Positions 39,755 to 48,654 of a stretch of 64,000 bases of DNA are shown piece by piece. The stretch's first letter is position 1; the number at the start of each line of letters is the position of its first letter. A program made the translations under genes and the position numbers. The DNA comes from Heliopora coerulea (Eukaryota > Cnidaria > Anthozoa > Scleralcyonacea > Helioporidae). The notes beneath the pieces were generated by a model, which worked only from the letters and a program-made list of their open reading frames with translations, was not told the origin of the DNA and searched no databases. The DNA lies in contig JASJOG010000099.1 of NCBI GenBank assembly GCA_030142905.1, forward strand, positions 310,001 to 374,000. Reading direction: 5' to 3'.

Positions 39755-41171
39755 TTATATGTTTATTGGATCGTGATCAACATTGTAAGAATTACAAAGA
39801 AGATAATGATAAGTCAAAATTTCTTTATTTGTCATTTTTTCATGCTTGTAAACTGAGAAGAATATTATTGATCCATCAAAAGGTGATTTATTCACATCTG
39901 TTTTTTTAATATCACCAATTGTTAATTCTGTATCTCCTGAGGAAATTTTTGCAGTAAAAGTTGTTAATTTTTTTCCATTACAATATACACTGCTTTCGTC
40001 TGTGTTTGGTGTTGTATCCATATCCCAATGGATACTCAAACAGACCCATTTATTTAAAACTCCTGCATTTGCTTTTGTTTGATAAGATCCAATGGGTGTT
40101 CTATGATTTGCATTGTTTTCACCTATAACAATAAAATCACTAGAATCTCCACCAACAATTAATTCTCTTGTAATTGGATTTGCAAAACAAACAAATTTAT
40201 CATATCCTCCATTATCGTGACCAAATATTCCTCCTCTCAACCAAACACTTCCAGAAGAAGAAATAGAATTTAATTTATAAACCACAAAAACATTAATAAT
40301 GTCTTTTTTTCCTGTTATTGCATTAAGATTAGAATCTGAAATCATTCTAGTGTTATTAAATTTTAAAAAATATTTATTATTTTCCTTTTCATTTTCTAAA
40401 CATAAAGAAGGTTGAAGACTTGTTGTTGTTTGTTTAAAATTCTTCCCTTCTATTCCATAATCAACCAACTCTTTTACTTTCCCACCATTTCTTTCAAATA
40501 ACAAATCATATGCTGAATCATATTCAACAAAATACAAATTATCAAACTTTAGAGGGAAATTATCTTTTAAAATTGAAAGACCAATATCTTTGTCTAATTT
40601 ATCCACATATTTCTTTCTCACCAAATGATTGTCATCTGTTGGATCTGAAGTGGTTATAATTTTGTTATTTCCAAGTGTTATATTTCCAATCATTATTCCA
40701 CCAGTTAAAGATAGTTTTTTAGCATCTTGTGTATCCACATATTTTTTTATGGGAAAGATCTTTATCACTTACAGGATCTGCAGTTGTTTGAATTTTATTA
40801 TTTCCCATTATAATATTTCCAGACATTACACCACCTGTTACTGATAATCTTCTAGCATCTTGGTCATCCACATATTTTTTCCTTGCTAAATCTTTAACAC
40901 CTGTAGGATTCTTATTTGTGGAAATTTTATTATTTCCCATGATAATATTTCCAGTCATGACACCTCCAGTTTTTAAGAGATAATTTCCACCAGTATTGGA
41001 TACATGATTGTCTACATATTTTTTTCTTGCAAGATCAGAATCTTCTGTTGGATCTGCAGATGTTAAAATATGATTATCTTGCATGTTAATATCTCCAGAC
41101 ATTTTTCCGCCTGTTGCTGGAAGACCTCCAATTCCACTACCTTCTTTTTTATATCCATAATACAAACTCAT
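39755..41171 (-). pseudogene. Second tail-fibre-like gene, one frameshift
   Basis: The N-terminal part (40719-41171) has stem repeats (GGKMSGDINMQDNHI, GGVMTGNIIMGNNKI) and the remainder (39755-40768) has two more repeats plus a lectin-like head (WVCLSIHWDMD, SVYCNGKKLTTF). The frame changes at the T7 run near 40741-40747, a likely homopolymer indel. Closer to the fibre of element A than to its neighbour. Confidence 0.75.
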
Positions 41172-41173
41172 AT

Positions 41174-41842
41174 TTATTTAATAACAATTTCTAATAAAAC
41201 ATTTCCAATAGAAGAAGAACTATTTCCTTCGACTTTGAATTCCAATGTGTTGAAAATTCCATTGGAAAGCATAATTCCTTCTTTTTCTTCTGAAGGAAAG
41301 GAAGAAACAGATCCTTTCAGAGTTTGATTGGAAGGAATTGGAATTTGAATCAAAATATCACTTCTTTTTCCATCCAAGAAATTCCTTGATGCGTTGATGA
41401 GGTTGCAATGAATATTCACATATACCAAACCGTTATTGATATTCACAACTGAATCTGATTCTGTCAAAGTATTTGCAGAAATTTCTTTATTGGAAGAAAA
41501 ACCAAGAATGGGTGATAAAGTTTTTAAATTCATTTTCTTGTCTGTTTTCAGCTTGCATTTCCCTGTAAAAGGAATTTCTTCCAATTCAATCTTCCCTGTG
41601 TTTTCAAATTCTTTTTTCAAAGAGGAAAAGTTATAATATCCTTCTTTGAATGTAACTTTTGTATTTACACCATCCACATCATAATTGTAAAAATAAGATT
41701 CATCTAAATTATTATAATCCCAAAAAATACTTGCAGGTTTTACAAACATTTTATGACAATTATTCAAAACAAGAGTTTCATCTAATTCAATTATTTTTCT
41801 TTTCTCTTTTTTTGAAATGAAGATTTTAAAAGACTTTGTCAT
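41174..41842 (-). CDS. Penton-like (single jelly-roll) minor capsid candidate, 222 aa
   Basis: Intact counterpart of 1013-1690. Beta-rich with the segments GYYNFSSLKKEFENTG, VYVNIHCNLI and NVLLEIVIK. Length and position next to fibre genes suit a penton or fibre-base protein of the Polinton minor capsid type. Two bases separate its start region from the next gene. Fold assignment inferred. Confidence 0.55.
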   Translation of the reverse strand: MTKSFKIFISKKEKRKIIELDETLVLNNCHKMFVKPASIFWDYNNLDESYFYNYDVDGVNTKVTFKEGYYNFSSLKKEFENTGKIELEEIPFTGKCKLKTDKKMNLKTLSPILGFSSNKEISANTLTESDSVVNINNGLVYVNIHCNLINASRNFLDGKRSDILIQIPIPSNQTLKGSVSSFPSEEKEGIMLSNGIFNTLEFKVEGNSSSSIGNVLLEIVIK

Positions 41843-41846
41843 TTAT

Positions 41847-43325
41847 TTAGACATATTTTGAAACTGCAACTCCAACAACTAATGCAAAAGATAAAATCCA
41901 TAAATTTTCGTTTGATGTTTTTGGTGGAATAATTTTTGTATCTTTTTTAGTTTCAGTTTTCTTTGTATCTATTTCAGATTCAGTTTTCTTTGTATCTATT
42001 TTAGATTCAGATTTCTTTATGTCTATTTTAGTTTCATTTCCTTGTAAATTTTTTTCTTCTCCATAATAATTTAATTTCTTATTTATTCCAAAAACCATAT
42101 TTTCATCAGAAACTTTGAGTTTATTATTATATCCTTCAATTGGATTTTTTAAAATAACCAAAGAAGAAGGAATTAACCAAAGTGATGGAGATATAGCTGT
42201 ATTGAGAATAACATTTGTTGCAGTGATGGCTGTATTCATATTATTAATCCATGTTGTTGTATCATAATTTATAATAGAATCTTCAAAAATTTTTCTAAAA
42301 ACTTTTTGTGTTTCCAAGGCTGATGCTCTATTTGATACAATACTTTGTCTAGTTCTAGCTTGACTTCCTAAAATTGCATAAAGATATGCTTCAATGCTGT
42401 GATTTAATAATTCAGTTCCCTTTTTTATTAACCCATCTGAAATTTTTGGAATGAATTTTTTATAATCATTTTGAGTGTCTCGGATTTGACCAGGACCATG
42501 TTTAAATCTTTCCCATGGTCTTATTCCAACAACGTCTTGACCTATATATTCATTTTTTATATGTAAAATTTCTTGATATGTATACTTTGGATAGTGATCT
42601 TTTAAAAAACCAGCATTAAATTTATAAAAGATGGTATAATCACCTTTTCTCAATTGCCACATAATTCTTCTAACTGTAAAATATAAATGAAATCTCATAA
42701 ATGATGTAATTTGAGGTGGAACATCTGGAGAAAATAATAAATGTTGTATTGAAATTCCACATGCATAAGTTGCAATCCACACACCAATAATGCTTTGAAA
42801 ATATGACTCATTTAGAGACCATTTTGCATTATCATCTGTAGTTATATTTAATCCAGGTAAATTGCTTTGAAAATAATCTGTATTGTTTACATAAATCCTA
42901 AACTGGTTTATAGGATAATTTAAGATATATTCTGTTGGAAATTCATCCCAATAATATGATTTTCCTGTATAACCAACATGTCTTTTACCTCTTGGTAATT
43001 CTTGTATTCTTCCTCCAAGTTTCCAAATTTTTGGAAAGTTTGGTTTTGGTTTATTTATTGTTAAATATTTTGTCATATTTGGATCATTTTTAAATGTATC
43101 TGAATCAATATCAGTTTGAATATTTTCATTATTGATAAAATATATTTTTGAAGAATCCCAACTCCCATCTTTCAAAAAATCAGATTCAAATGAAAATTTA
43201 GACATGTCTGCAAAAGGATATTGTTTTTTGAAATTTTCTCTCAGTTTTTTGTCAAGAATTTTCTCTTCTTTTTTTACAAGATCATAATTTTTCCCATAAT
43301 ATTTTTTTTCAAAATCTTCACTCAT
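41847..43325 (-). CDS. Conserved 492-aa Polinton protein with C-terminal anchor
   Basis: Intact homologue of the 527-aa protein at 1730-3313. The aromatic core is strongly conserved. Residues about 425-465 form Lys/Thr/Glu-rich repeats (KKTESEIDTKKTE), then a hydrophobic C-terminal segment (LWILSFALVVGVAVSKYV). It lacks the GC-hairpin insertions of its homologue. Not recognised as a named family; probably a virion protein by position. Confidence 0.75.
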   Translation of the reverse strand: MSEDFEKKYYGKNYDLVKKEEKILDKKLRENFKKQYPFADMSKFSFESDFLKDGSWDSSKIYFINNENIQTDIDSDTFKNDPNMTKYLTINKPKPNFPKIWKLGGRIQELPRGKRHVGYTGKSYYWDEFPTEYILNYPINQFRIYVNNTDYFQSNLPGLNITTDDNAKWSLNESYFQSIIGVWIATYACGISIQHLLFSPDVPPQITSFMRFHLYFTVRRIMWQLRKGDYTIFYKFNAGFLKDHYPKYTYQEILHIKNEYIGQDVVGIRPWERFKHGPGQIRDTQNDYKKFIPKISDGLIKKGTELLNHSIEAYLYAILGSQARTRQSIVSNRASALETQKVFRKIFEDSIINYDTTTWINNMNTAITATNVILNTAISPSLWLIPSSLVILKNPIEGYNNKLKVSDENMVFGINKKLNYYGEEKNLQGNETKIDIKKSESKIDTKKTESEIDTKKTETKKDTKIIPPKTSNENLWILSFALVVGVAVSKYV

Positions 43326-43342
43326 ATTTATTTATAAATAAA
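43326..43342. promoter_or_regulatory. 17-bp palindromic divergent promoter
   Basis: The only bases between the start codons of the 492-aa gene and the integrase. TTTATTTATAAATAAA (43327-43342) is a perfect palindrome, so each strand reads TATAAATAAA directly before its ATG. Confidence 0.6.
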
Positions 43343-44341
43343 ATGTTGAAGAATAAAGAATTGACAGAAAAAAAGTTTATTGTAGAGCAGGAATTACGAG
43401 ATTTATATTATAATCCAGAAACAGGTTATCAATCTGCGGAAAGACTTTATCAAAAAGCAAAAGAAGAAGGTTTGAAAGTTTCACGAAAAAAAAATTGGAG
43501 AATGGTTAAAAACACAAAATACTTTTACCATGTTTAAACCCATTGAGAGAAAACATAAATTTAGAAAAACATTCGTTAGAAATTTAGGTGACCAATTACA
43601 AATGGATTTGGTTGATATGAAAAATATAAAAATAAAAACAAAGGTTATTATTGGATTCTAACAGCAGTTGAAATTTTATCAAGATTTGCGTTTGCTATTC
43701 CCGTTTACAGAAAAGATACAAAAAATATGACAAAAGCAGTAGAGGAATTGTTGGAAAAATTCCGGCAACGATTCGGAAAATTACCAAAATTTGCGCAATT
43801 TGACGACGGAAAAGAATTTCACAATGTTGGAGTTAAAACAATCTTGAAAAACAGCGGTGTAGAATATTTTTCAACCTATTCTGAAAGGAAAGCAGCAATT
43901 GCAGAAAGATTTAATAAAACTTTGAAAACAAGCATGTGGAAATATTTTCACGCAAAAGATACTAGCAAATGGATAGATGTCTTGGATGATCTTGTTAATA
44001 ATTATAACACAACAAAACATGGTGTGATTGGAATGAAACCTGCAGATGTAAATGAAGCAAATAAGAATCAAGTGTGGGTGAGACTTTTTGGTCAACCTGT
44101 GGGAGATATTCCTTCTCCCAAATTCAAAATTTGAGACCACGTTAGAATTTCAAAATATAAAAATGTCTTTGCTAAAGGATATGAAGCAAATTTCACAGAA
44201 GAAATTTTCCAAGTTGAAAAAGTGTTTGCTGGAGATCCAAACATGTATGAGTTGAAAGATTTGGAAGGAGAAGAAATCCTTGGTAAATTTTATGAAGAAG
44301 AATTATCTGCTGTGTTGGAAAAAAAAGAAAAAAACATATAA
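43343..44341 (+). pseudogene. Retroviral-type integrase without chromodomain, frameshifted
   Basis: Homologue of 3342-4483. Two frame changes near A-runs (about 43487 and about 43620) and an in-frame TGA at 44132-44134 break it. The second catalytic Asp (FDDGKEFHN) and the Glu (AAIAERFNKTL) are present. The frame ends ELSAVLEKKEKNI at TAA 44339-44341, exactly where the other copy continues into a chromodomain, so that module is missing here. Confidence 0.85.
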
Positions 44342-44346
44342 AATAA

Positions 44347-45603
44347 ATGGCAGAAGGTGGATTTGATGACATTGAAATGTGAAATAAAAATTTGAAAGAA
44401 GAGGAAGAAGAAGAAGAATATAAAGAAGCAGAAACAAAGTTTAGTGATGACGACGATCCTTGGGATATTGGAGATTATCCTGAAAACTTTGATGAAGGAT
44501 CTCCAAGAAGGAAATTCAACACGGTTGATATTCCTGATGTGAAAAAAGATGCAAAAGGAATGAAAAAATCATTGACTGAGGATAAAAAAAATTCTTTCAG
44601 AAAAATATTTGATGTTTCTCTTGAAAAGAAAAATGGAGAAAATTCAAGAATGTTGTTAGATAACACTGAATTTGTTAAAAATGAAAAAGGAAAAGTTTCA
44701 ATCTATTTCGAAGGAAAGCAAATTGGTAATGTTAATGAAAATGATAAAGCGGAATTATATACCAAAAGAAATAGAAAATATGTTGATAAGTTTGTTGATG
44801 CTTTGAGAAAATCAACCTTGGAATATGAAAAAACCCTTGATAGTGTTATTGACCAAGAAACAGATTTGAATGATTATGAATGGGATCCTTTTGAAAGAAA
44901 TTTTTTCAAAGATGAAATCAAACAAAATTCCATTGAAAAATTAAATAATAGTATTGAAAATATTCAAGAAAACATGAAAGAAACAGAAATGGATGAGCAG
45001 GATGTGAGAGAATTAAATGGAGTTTTAAATCCTAAAGGAGAAACACCAAAAGAGAAAATTGATTTTCTTGAAATACAAGCTGATCACTGGAGACAAAAAG
45101 CTTTGCTTGAAACTAATGAAGAAAAGGAAAAATGGTATAAAGATGCTGATAAAACAACAAGATTGGTAGCTGATAAGTTGCGATTAGAAAATGATACAAG
45201 ACCTGAAGAAGAAGAAACAATTTCCATAATTCAACAAGAAGTTGAAGAATCTGATTTGGGGAGATTTGAAAAATTTAAAAAATGGGCAAAAGAAAATCTT
45301 TTGGGTCTGTCTACAGTTTCAATTTCTATTGCAGGAATTTTGACAACAATTATTATTGGGGCAAGAAATGCTTTGAAATCTGGTGCAAAAGCAGTTGGAA
45401 ATTTGGGAAAAGCAATTGCAAATATTGGTAAAAATTTTGGAGCATTGATTTCTTCTCTTTTGAATTTAATTGGGTCAATATTAGCATGGGGAAGTAAAGG
45501 AATAACTTTTCTTGCAAAAAACTTGTGGATTTTAACACTTGCTTTAACCTATTTTTTATACAATGAATACAAAGAAAGAAAAAAAAAACATATAAATAAA
45601 TGA
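44347..45603 (+). pseudogene. Membrane-region protein homologous to the 465-aa gene, early stop
   Basis: The matching start (ATG 44347) is followed by an in-frame TGA at 44380-44382; the rest is open to 45603. The C-terminal third (LLGLSTVSISIAGILTTIII onward) is nearly the same as in element A, the acidic N-terminal half less so. The stop codon replaces an Arg codon of the other copy. A downstream start could still give a truncated product. Confidence 0.7.
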
Positions 45604-46835
45604 GGTCAAATGTTTTGAACCCAACTTTCAAAAAATCAAAAATGAGTGAAATCAAAGGAAATAGAACAAGGCATGTTGTTACTTTGAATCCAAATAAAAT
45701 AAATCCAGAAGAAGATTTGTATGTGGATATTCCAAAACTGAATCCAAACCTTTGTCTTGTTCCAGATTCTCTGAGATTAGTCTTTGATTTCAAAAATAGC
45801 AACACAAAATCTTGGTTTATGAATAATTTGTCAAAACTTTTGAAAAAGAGACTTGTGATTAAATTTGCTGGAGAAATTGTCTATGACAACACAGGAGAAT
45901 CGTTGTTGGAAATTTATAAAGATTTGTGGAAACCAGAATATGAAAGAGCAGATATGATTGAATATGGAATCGGGAATGAAAATTTGAGAAAACTCATTTC
46001 AAAAGATGATTCTGCTGCAACAAGTGGTGACGCTAAAAAAGTTTCTGATAAACTCATGTTTGATACTTTTGGAACAAAACAATGTTTGAAACTGGAGAAA
46101 ATTCTTGCAGATCATGGATTATATGCACCGCATGGAATGATTAATAATTTCCAATATATTGTGACTTTTCCTCCCTCTGATGAAATTATGATAGTGCAAA
46201 GTGGAGAATCTAAAGGAAAATATTCTCTTGAAAATTTAGAATTAGAATATGAAACAATTGAAAATTTGGATTTAGCAAATGAAGTTTTAACAAATTATTC
46301 TACAGGAAGATCATTATCTTACAATTATATTACTTTAATGAAAACAGTGGAATGGGATAAAGATGCGACACTCCATAATGAAACTATTAATATCCCAAGA
46401 AAATCAATGAAAGCAGTGGTGTTGCTATTCAGAAACAAAACTGTAACAAATTCTGAAGAATTTGTTTATCCTAATATCACAGAAGTGAAAATCTCAGTGG
46501 AAGGAATTCCAAATTCAGTCTATTCTCAAGGTATGCCAAAAAGAAGATTTTTCGAAGAAGCTTTCAGAGTATTTCATTGTGGTTTCACTCCCTGTGATTC
46601 TGTGATGAGTGTGGAGAAATTCTTTAAAGATTCTTTTGCATTGGTTGTGGATTTGAGAACATTAGATGACAATTTTGTATACAGAAATGGAAAAAAGCTG
46701 GTCAATACACAATCTGGTCTCCTGTTGGAAATTAAGAAAACAGCAATTACAGCAAATGTGAAATGTTACATTTTTGTGATCAGCGATGGATTATTAAATA
46801 TTGTTAATAAAGACTTGTCTTCTATCCAGTTTTAA
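45600..46835 (+). CDS. Probable double-jelly-roll major capsid protein (411 aa)
   Basis: Intact counterpart of 6010-7248, with the same motifs (DIPKLNPNLCLVPDS, YPNITEVKISVEGIPNSVYS). Its ATG overlaps the TGA of the preceding gene (ATGA) and follows CATATAAATAA. The alternative start MSEIKGN is conserved too. High conservation between two diverged elements argues for purifying selection during viral or transposon propagation. Confidence 0.65.
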   Translation: MRSNVLNPTFKKSKMSEIKGNRTRHVVTLNPNKINPEEDLYVDIPKLNPNLCLVPDSLRLVFDFKNSNTKSWFMNNLSKLLKKRLVIKFAGEIVYDNTGESLLEIYKDLWKPEYERADMIEYGIGNENLRKLISKDDSAATSGDAKKVSDKLMFDTFGTKQCLKLEKILADHGLYAPHGMINNFQYIVTFPPSDEIMIVQSGESKGKYSLENLELEYETIENLDLANEVLTNYSTGRSLSYNYITLMKTVEWDKDATLHNETINIPRKSMKAVVLLFRNKTVTNSEEFVYPNITEVKISVEGIPNSVYSQGMPKRRFFEEAFRVFHCGFTPCDSVMSVEKFFKDSFALVVDLRTLDDNFVYRNGKKLVNTQSGLLLEIKKTAITANVKCYIFVISDGLLNIVNKDLSSIQF

Positions 46836-46861
46836 ATAAAAAAAAAACAATAATAATAAAA

Positions 46862-47025
46862 ATGGAAAAAACAGAAAATACAAAAATGAATCAAAAATTA
46901 CAATCGTTGAAAATTTCAGAAGAAGCAAAAGAAAGAAAATCTGTCAAAAAAATCAATTTAGAAAATAAACCAATTGATATGATTATTGTTGGAAAGAGGA
47001 GGAAAAAAAAACATATAAAATCAAT
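46862..47025 (+). pseudogene. Partial tandem duplicate of the ATPase 5' end
   Basis: About 135 bp closely match the first part of the following ATPase gene (NTKMNQKLQSLKISEEAKER, then MIIVG) and stop just at the Walker A loop, where the sequence breaks off into AAAAACATATAAAATC before the second copy begins at 47026. Confidence 0.7.
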
Positions 47026-47731
47026 ATGGAAAAGATTACTTCACAAGAGAAAAAAACAGAAAATACAAAAATGAGTCAAAAATTACAAGTGTTGAAAATT
47101 TCAGAAGAAGCAAAAGAAAGAAAATCAGTCAAAAAATACAATGCAGAAAAGAAACCATTTAATATGATTATTGTTGGAATGACTTGTAGTGGAAAAACAC
47201 ATTTTCTTTTGAATTTTCTGGAGAGAGAATATAAAAATTATTTTGATCACATTTTTTTAATATGTCCTATTTATCAATGGAATAAAACTTATGAAAATTG
47301 GAAATATGATAAAGATGAAAATTTTATTGCTATTCCCTGTGATCAAGATGAAGTTGAAAAATACTTGAAAATTGTTAAAGTCATTAATTATTTTGGATGA
47401 TTGTGCAAGTGGAAAAGATGTTAAAAATACAACAAGTGAATTGGTAAAATTGGGATTTTCTGCAAGACATTTCAATCTTTCTGTTGTTGTCATCACTCAG
47501 CAATTGACTTCCATTGCAAAACCATTTAGAGAGAATATTTCTAAATTGGTGACATTTTATAATCCAAACAAAAAAGATATGAAAACCATTCTTGAAGAAT
47601 ATTCAAATGTGAATAATCGCAATGAATTACAAAAAATTATGACAACATTAAAAAATAAACGCTATTCCAATTTGGAAATCTCTTTGATTTTTCCATATAG
47701 CTATATAATAAATGAGTATAGATGGGAGTGA
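47026..47731 (+). pseudogene. A32-like genome-packaging ATPase, frameshifted
   Basis: Walker A (GMTCSGKTHF) and Walker B (SLIILDDCASGKD) with SVVVITQQL downstream. Between them, near 47375, a deletion of roughly 20 bp relative to the other copy changes the frame, separating the two motifs into different ORFs (47026-47400 and 47372-47731). The 3' end overlaps the next gene by 20 bases. Confidence 0.85.
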
Positions 47732-48173
47732 AGAAATTCCAACAACCCAAAACCATTCAAATAATGAAACCAGAGAAAAAGATTTTGCAAAAAAACGCGA
47801 AGAGTTGCTTCGATTATCTGAAGACGGAGAAATCAGTCAATCTGTTGCAAATTTGAAAAAACCAAGCGGAAAAGTTGTGTTAAAAACTTATGAAGAATAT
47901 GAAAGGCAACAAGCGGAAAAAGCAAACGCATTTTTAACAGATTTGTTGGTGTCAAAATTTGCAGATTTGCTTGGCGGATTGGAAGCAATTGAAAGCAGTG
48001 AAGCATTGGAAAAAGAATTGTCGAAAGATAAATTGTTGAGAAGAGATGTGAAATTTCTGGTTGAAAAGGTGACGCCTTTTCTTCCCTATCTTGGAATTCT
48101 TTCTGGTGGAATAACAGTTGGAAAACATATTGTGAAAAAGAAATACCATGGAAAAGAGGAAAAAGAAGAATAA
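47712..48173 (+). CDS. Conserved 153-aa protein of unknown function
   Basis: Intact homologue of 7916-8410, conserved from LSEDGEISQSV to the C-terminal hydrophobic stretch FLPYLGILSGGITVGKHIV. Last gene before the right terminal repeat. Confidence 0.7.
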   Translation: MSIDGSEEIPTTQNHSNNETREKDFAKKREELLRLSEDGEISQSVANLKKPSGKVVLKTYEEYERQQAEKANAFLTDLLVSKFADLLGGLEAIESSEALEKELSKDKLLRRDVKFLVEKVTPFLPYLGILSGGITVGKHIVKKKYHGKEEKEE

Positions 48174-48192
48174 AAAAAAGTGTTTTTTTTTT

Positions 48193-48220
48193 ATTTTGTA
48201 TGAAGAAATTCATACAAAAT
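48193..48220. terminator. Hairpin plus T-run at the 3' end of the rightward block
   Basis: ATTTTGTATGAA-GAAA-TTCATACAAAAT, a perfect 12-bp stem followed by eight T. Placed 19 bases after the last stop codon, like the hairpin at 8418-8450 in element A. Confidence 0.55.
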
Positions 48221-48272
48221 TTTTTTTCCATTTATTTTTCTTTCATCTTTTTGTTTTACTTATGAAAATATC

Positions 48273-48648
48273 TTTGGATTCAAACCTTGAAGTGAGAATG
48301 CAATGTTATGCGGTCAGAGGTTTTCTCTGTCTCCTAGAATGCATTGCGGCATGTCAACCGCAATCACGTGGGTGATGATGACGTCATTCGGTTTGATTGA
48401 CAGGTTTTTTGGGAAAAGGGGATTCACCTGTGACACTTAGAAAAATTTTGGATGTATTTTTTGAAATTGGCTGAAAAATTCCCAGAACTCTCCCTTTTAC
48501 CTTTGATTGATGACGTCATCATGAAACCTGACAATCAAATCTTGTTGTTTTGGAAAAAGGGAATTCCCCAGCGACACTTAGAAAAATTTTGGCTTGTTTT
48601 TTGAGATTTGTATAAAAAATTCCCAGAACTCTCCCTTTTACAACTACT
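48273..48648 (-). repeat. Element B right terminal inverted repeat
   Basis: Inverted copy of 27527-27903 with a few substitutions. TGACGTCA palindromes lie at 48379-48386 and 48511-48518. It ends CAACTACT before the CCTTCA duplication. Confidence 0.95.
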
Positions 48649-48654
48649 CCTTCA

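Larger units (their letters stand above)
27527..48648. mobile_element. Element B: complete Polinton/Maverick-like endogenous virus
   Basis: Terminal inverted repeats of about 377 bp start AGTAGTTG at both ends and are flanked by an exact 6-bp duplication CCTTCA (27521-27526 and 48649-48654), both hallmarks of Polintons. Inside are family B DNA polymerase, rve integrase, A32-like ATPase, and capsid and penton candidates. Total length is 21.1 kb, of which 4.4 kb is an inserted Gypsy element. I find no adenovirus-type cysteine protease. Several genes are broken. Confidence 0.95.

Noticed and set aside
38452..41171. Bacteriophage contamination, suggested by tail-fibre repeats
   Set aside because: The genes lie inside an element with Polinton ends, target duplication and eukaryotic retrotransposon insertions.
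1343..45603. Alternative genetic code explaining the in-frame stops
   Set aside because: TAA, TAG and TGA all occur as interruptions, at positions encoding different residues in the homologue, and normal genes end in the same codons. Decay fits better.
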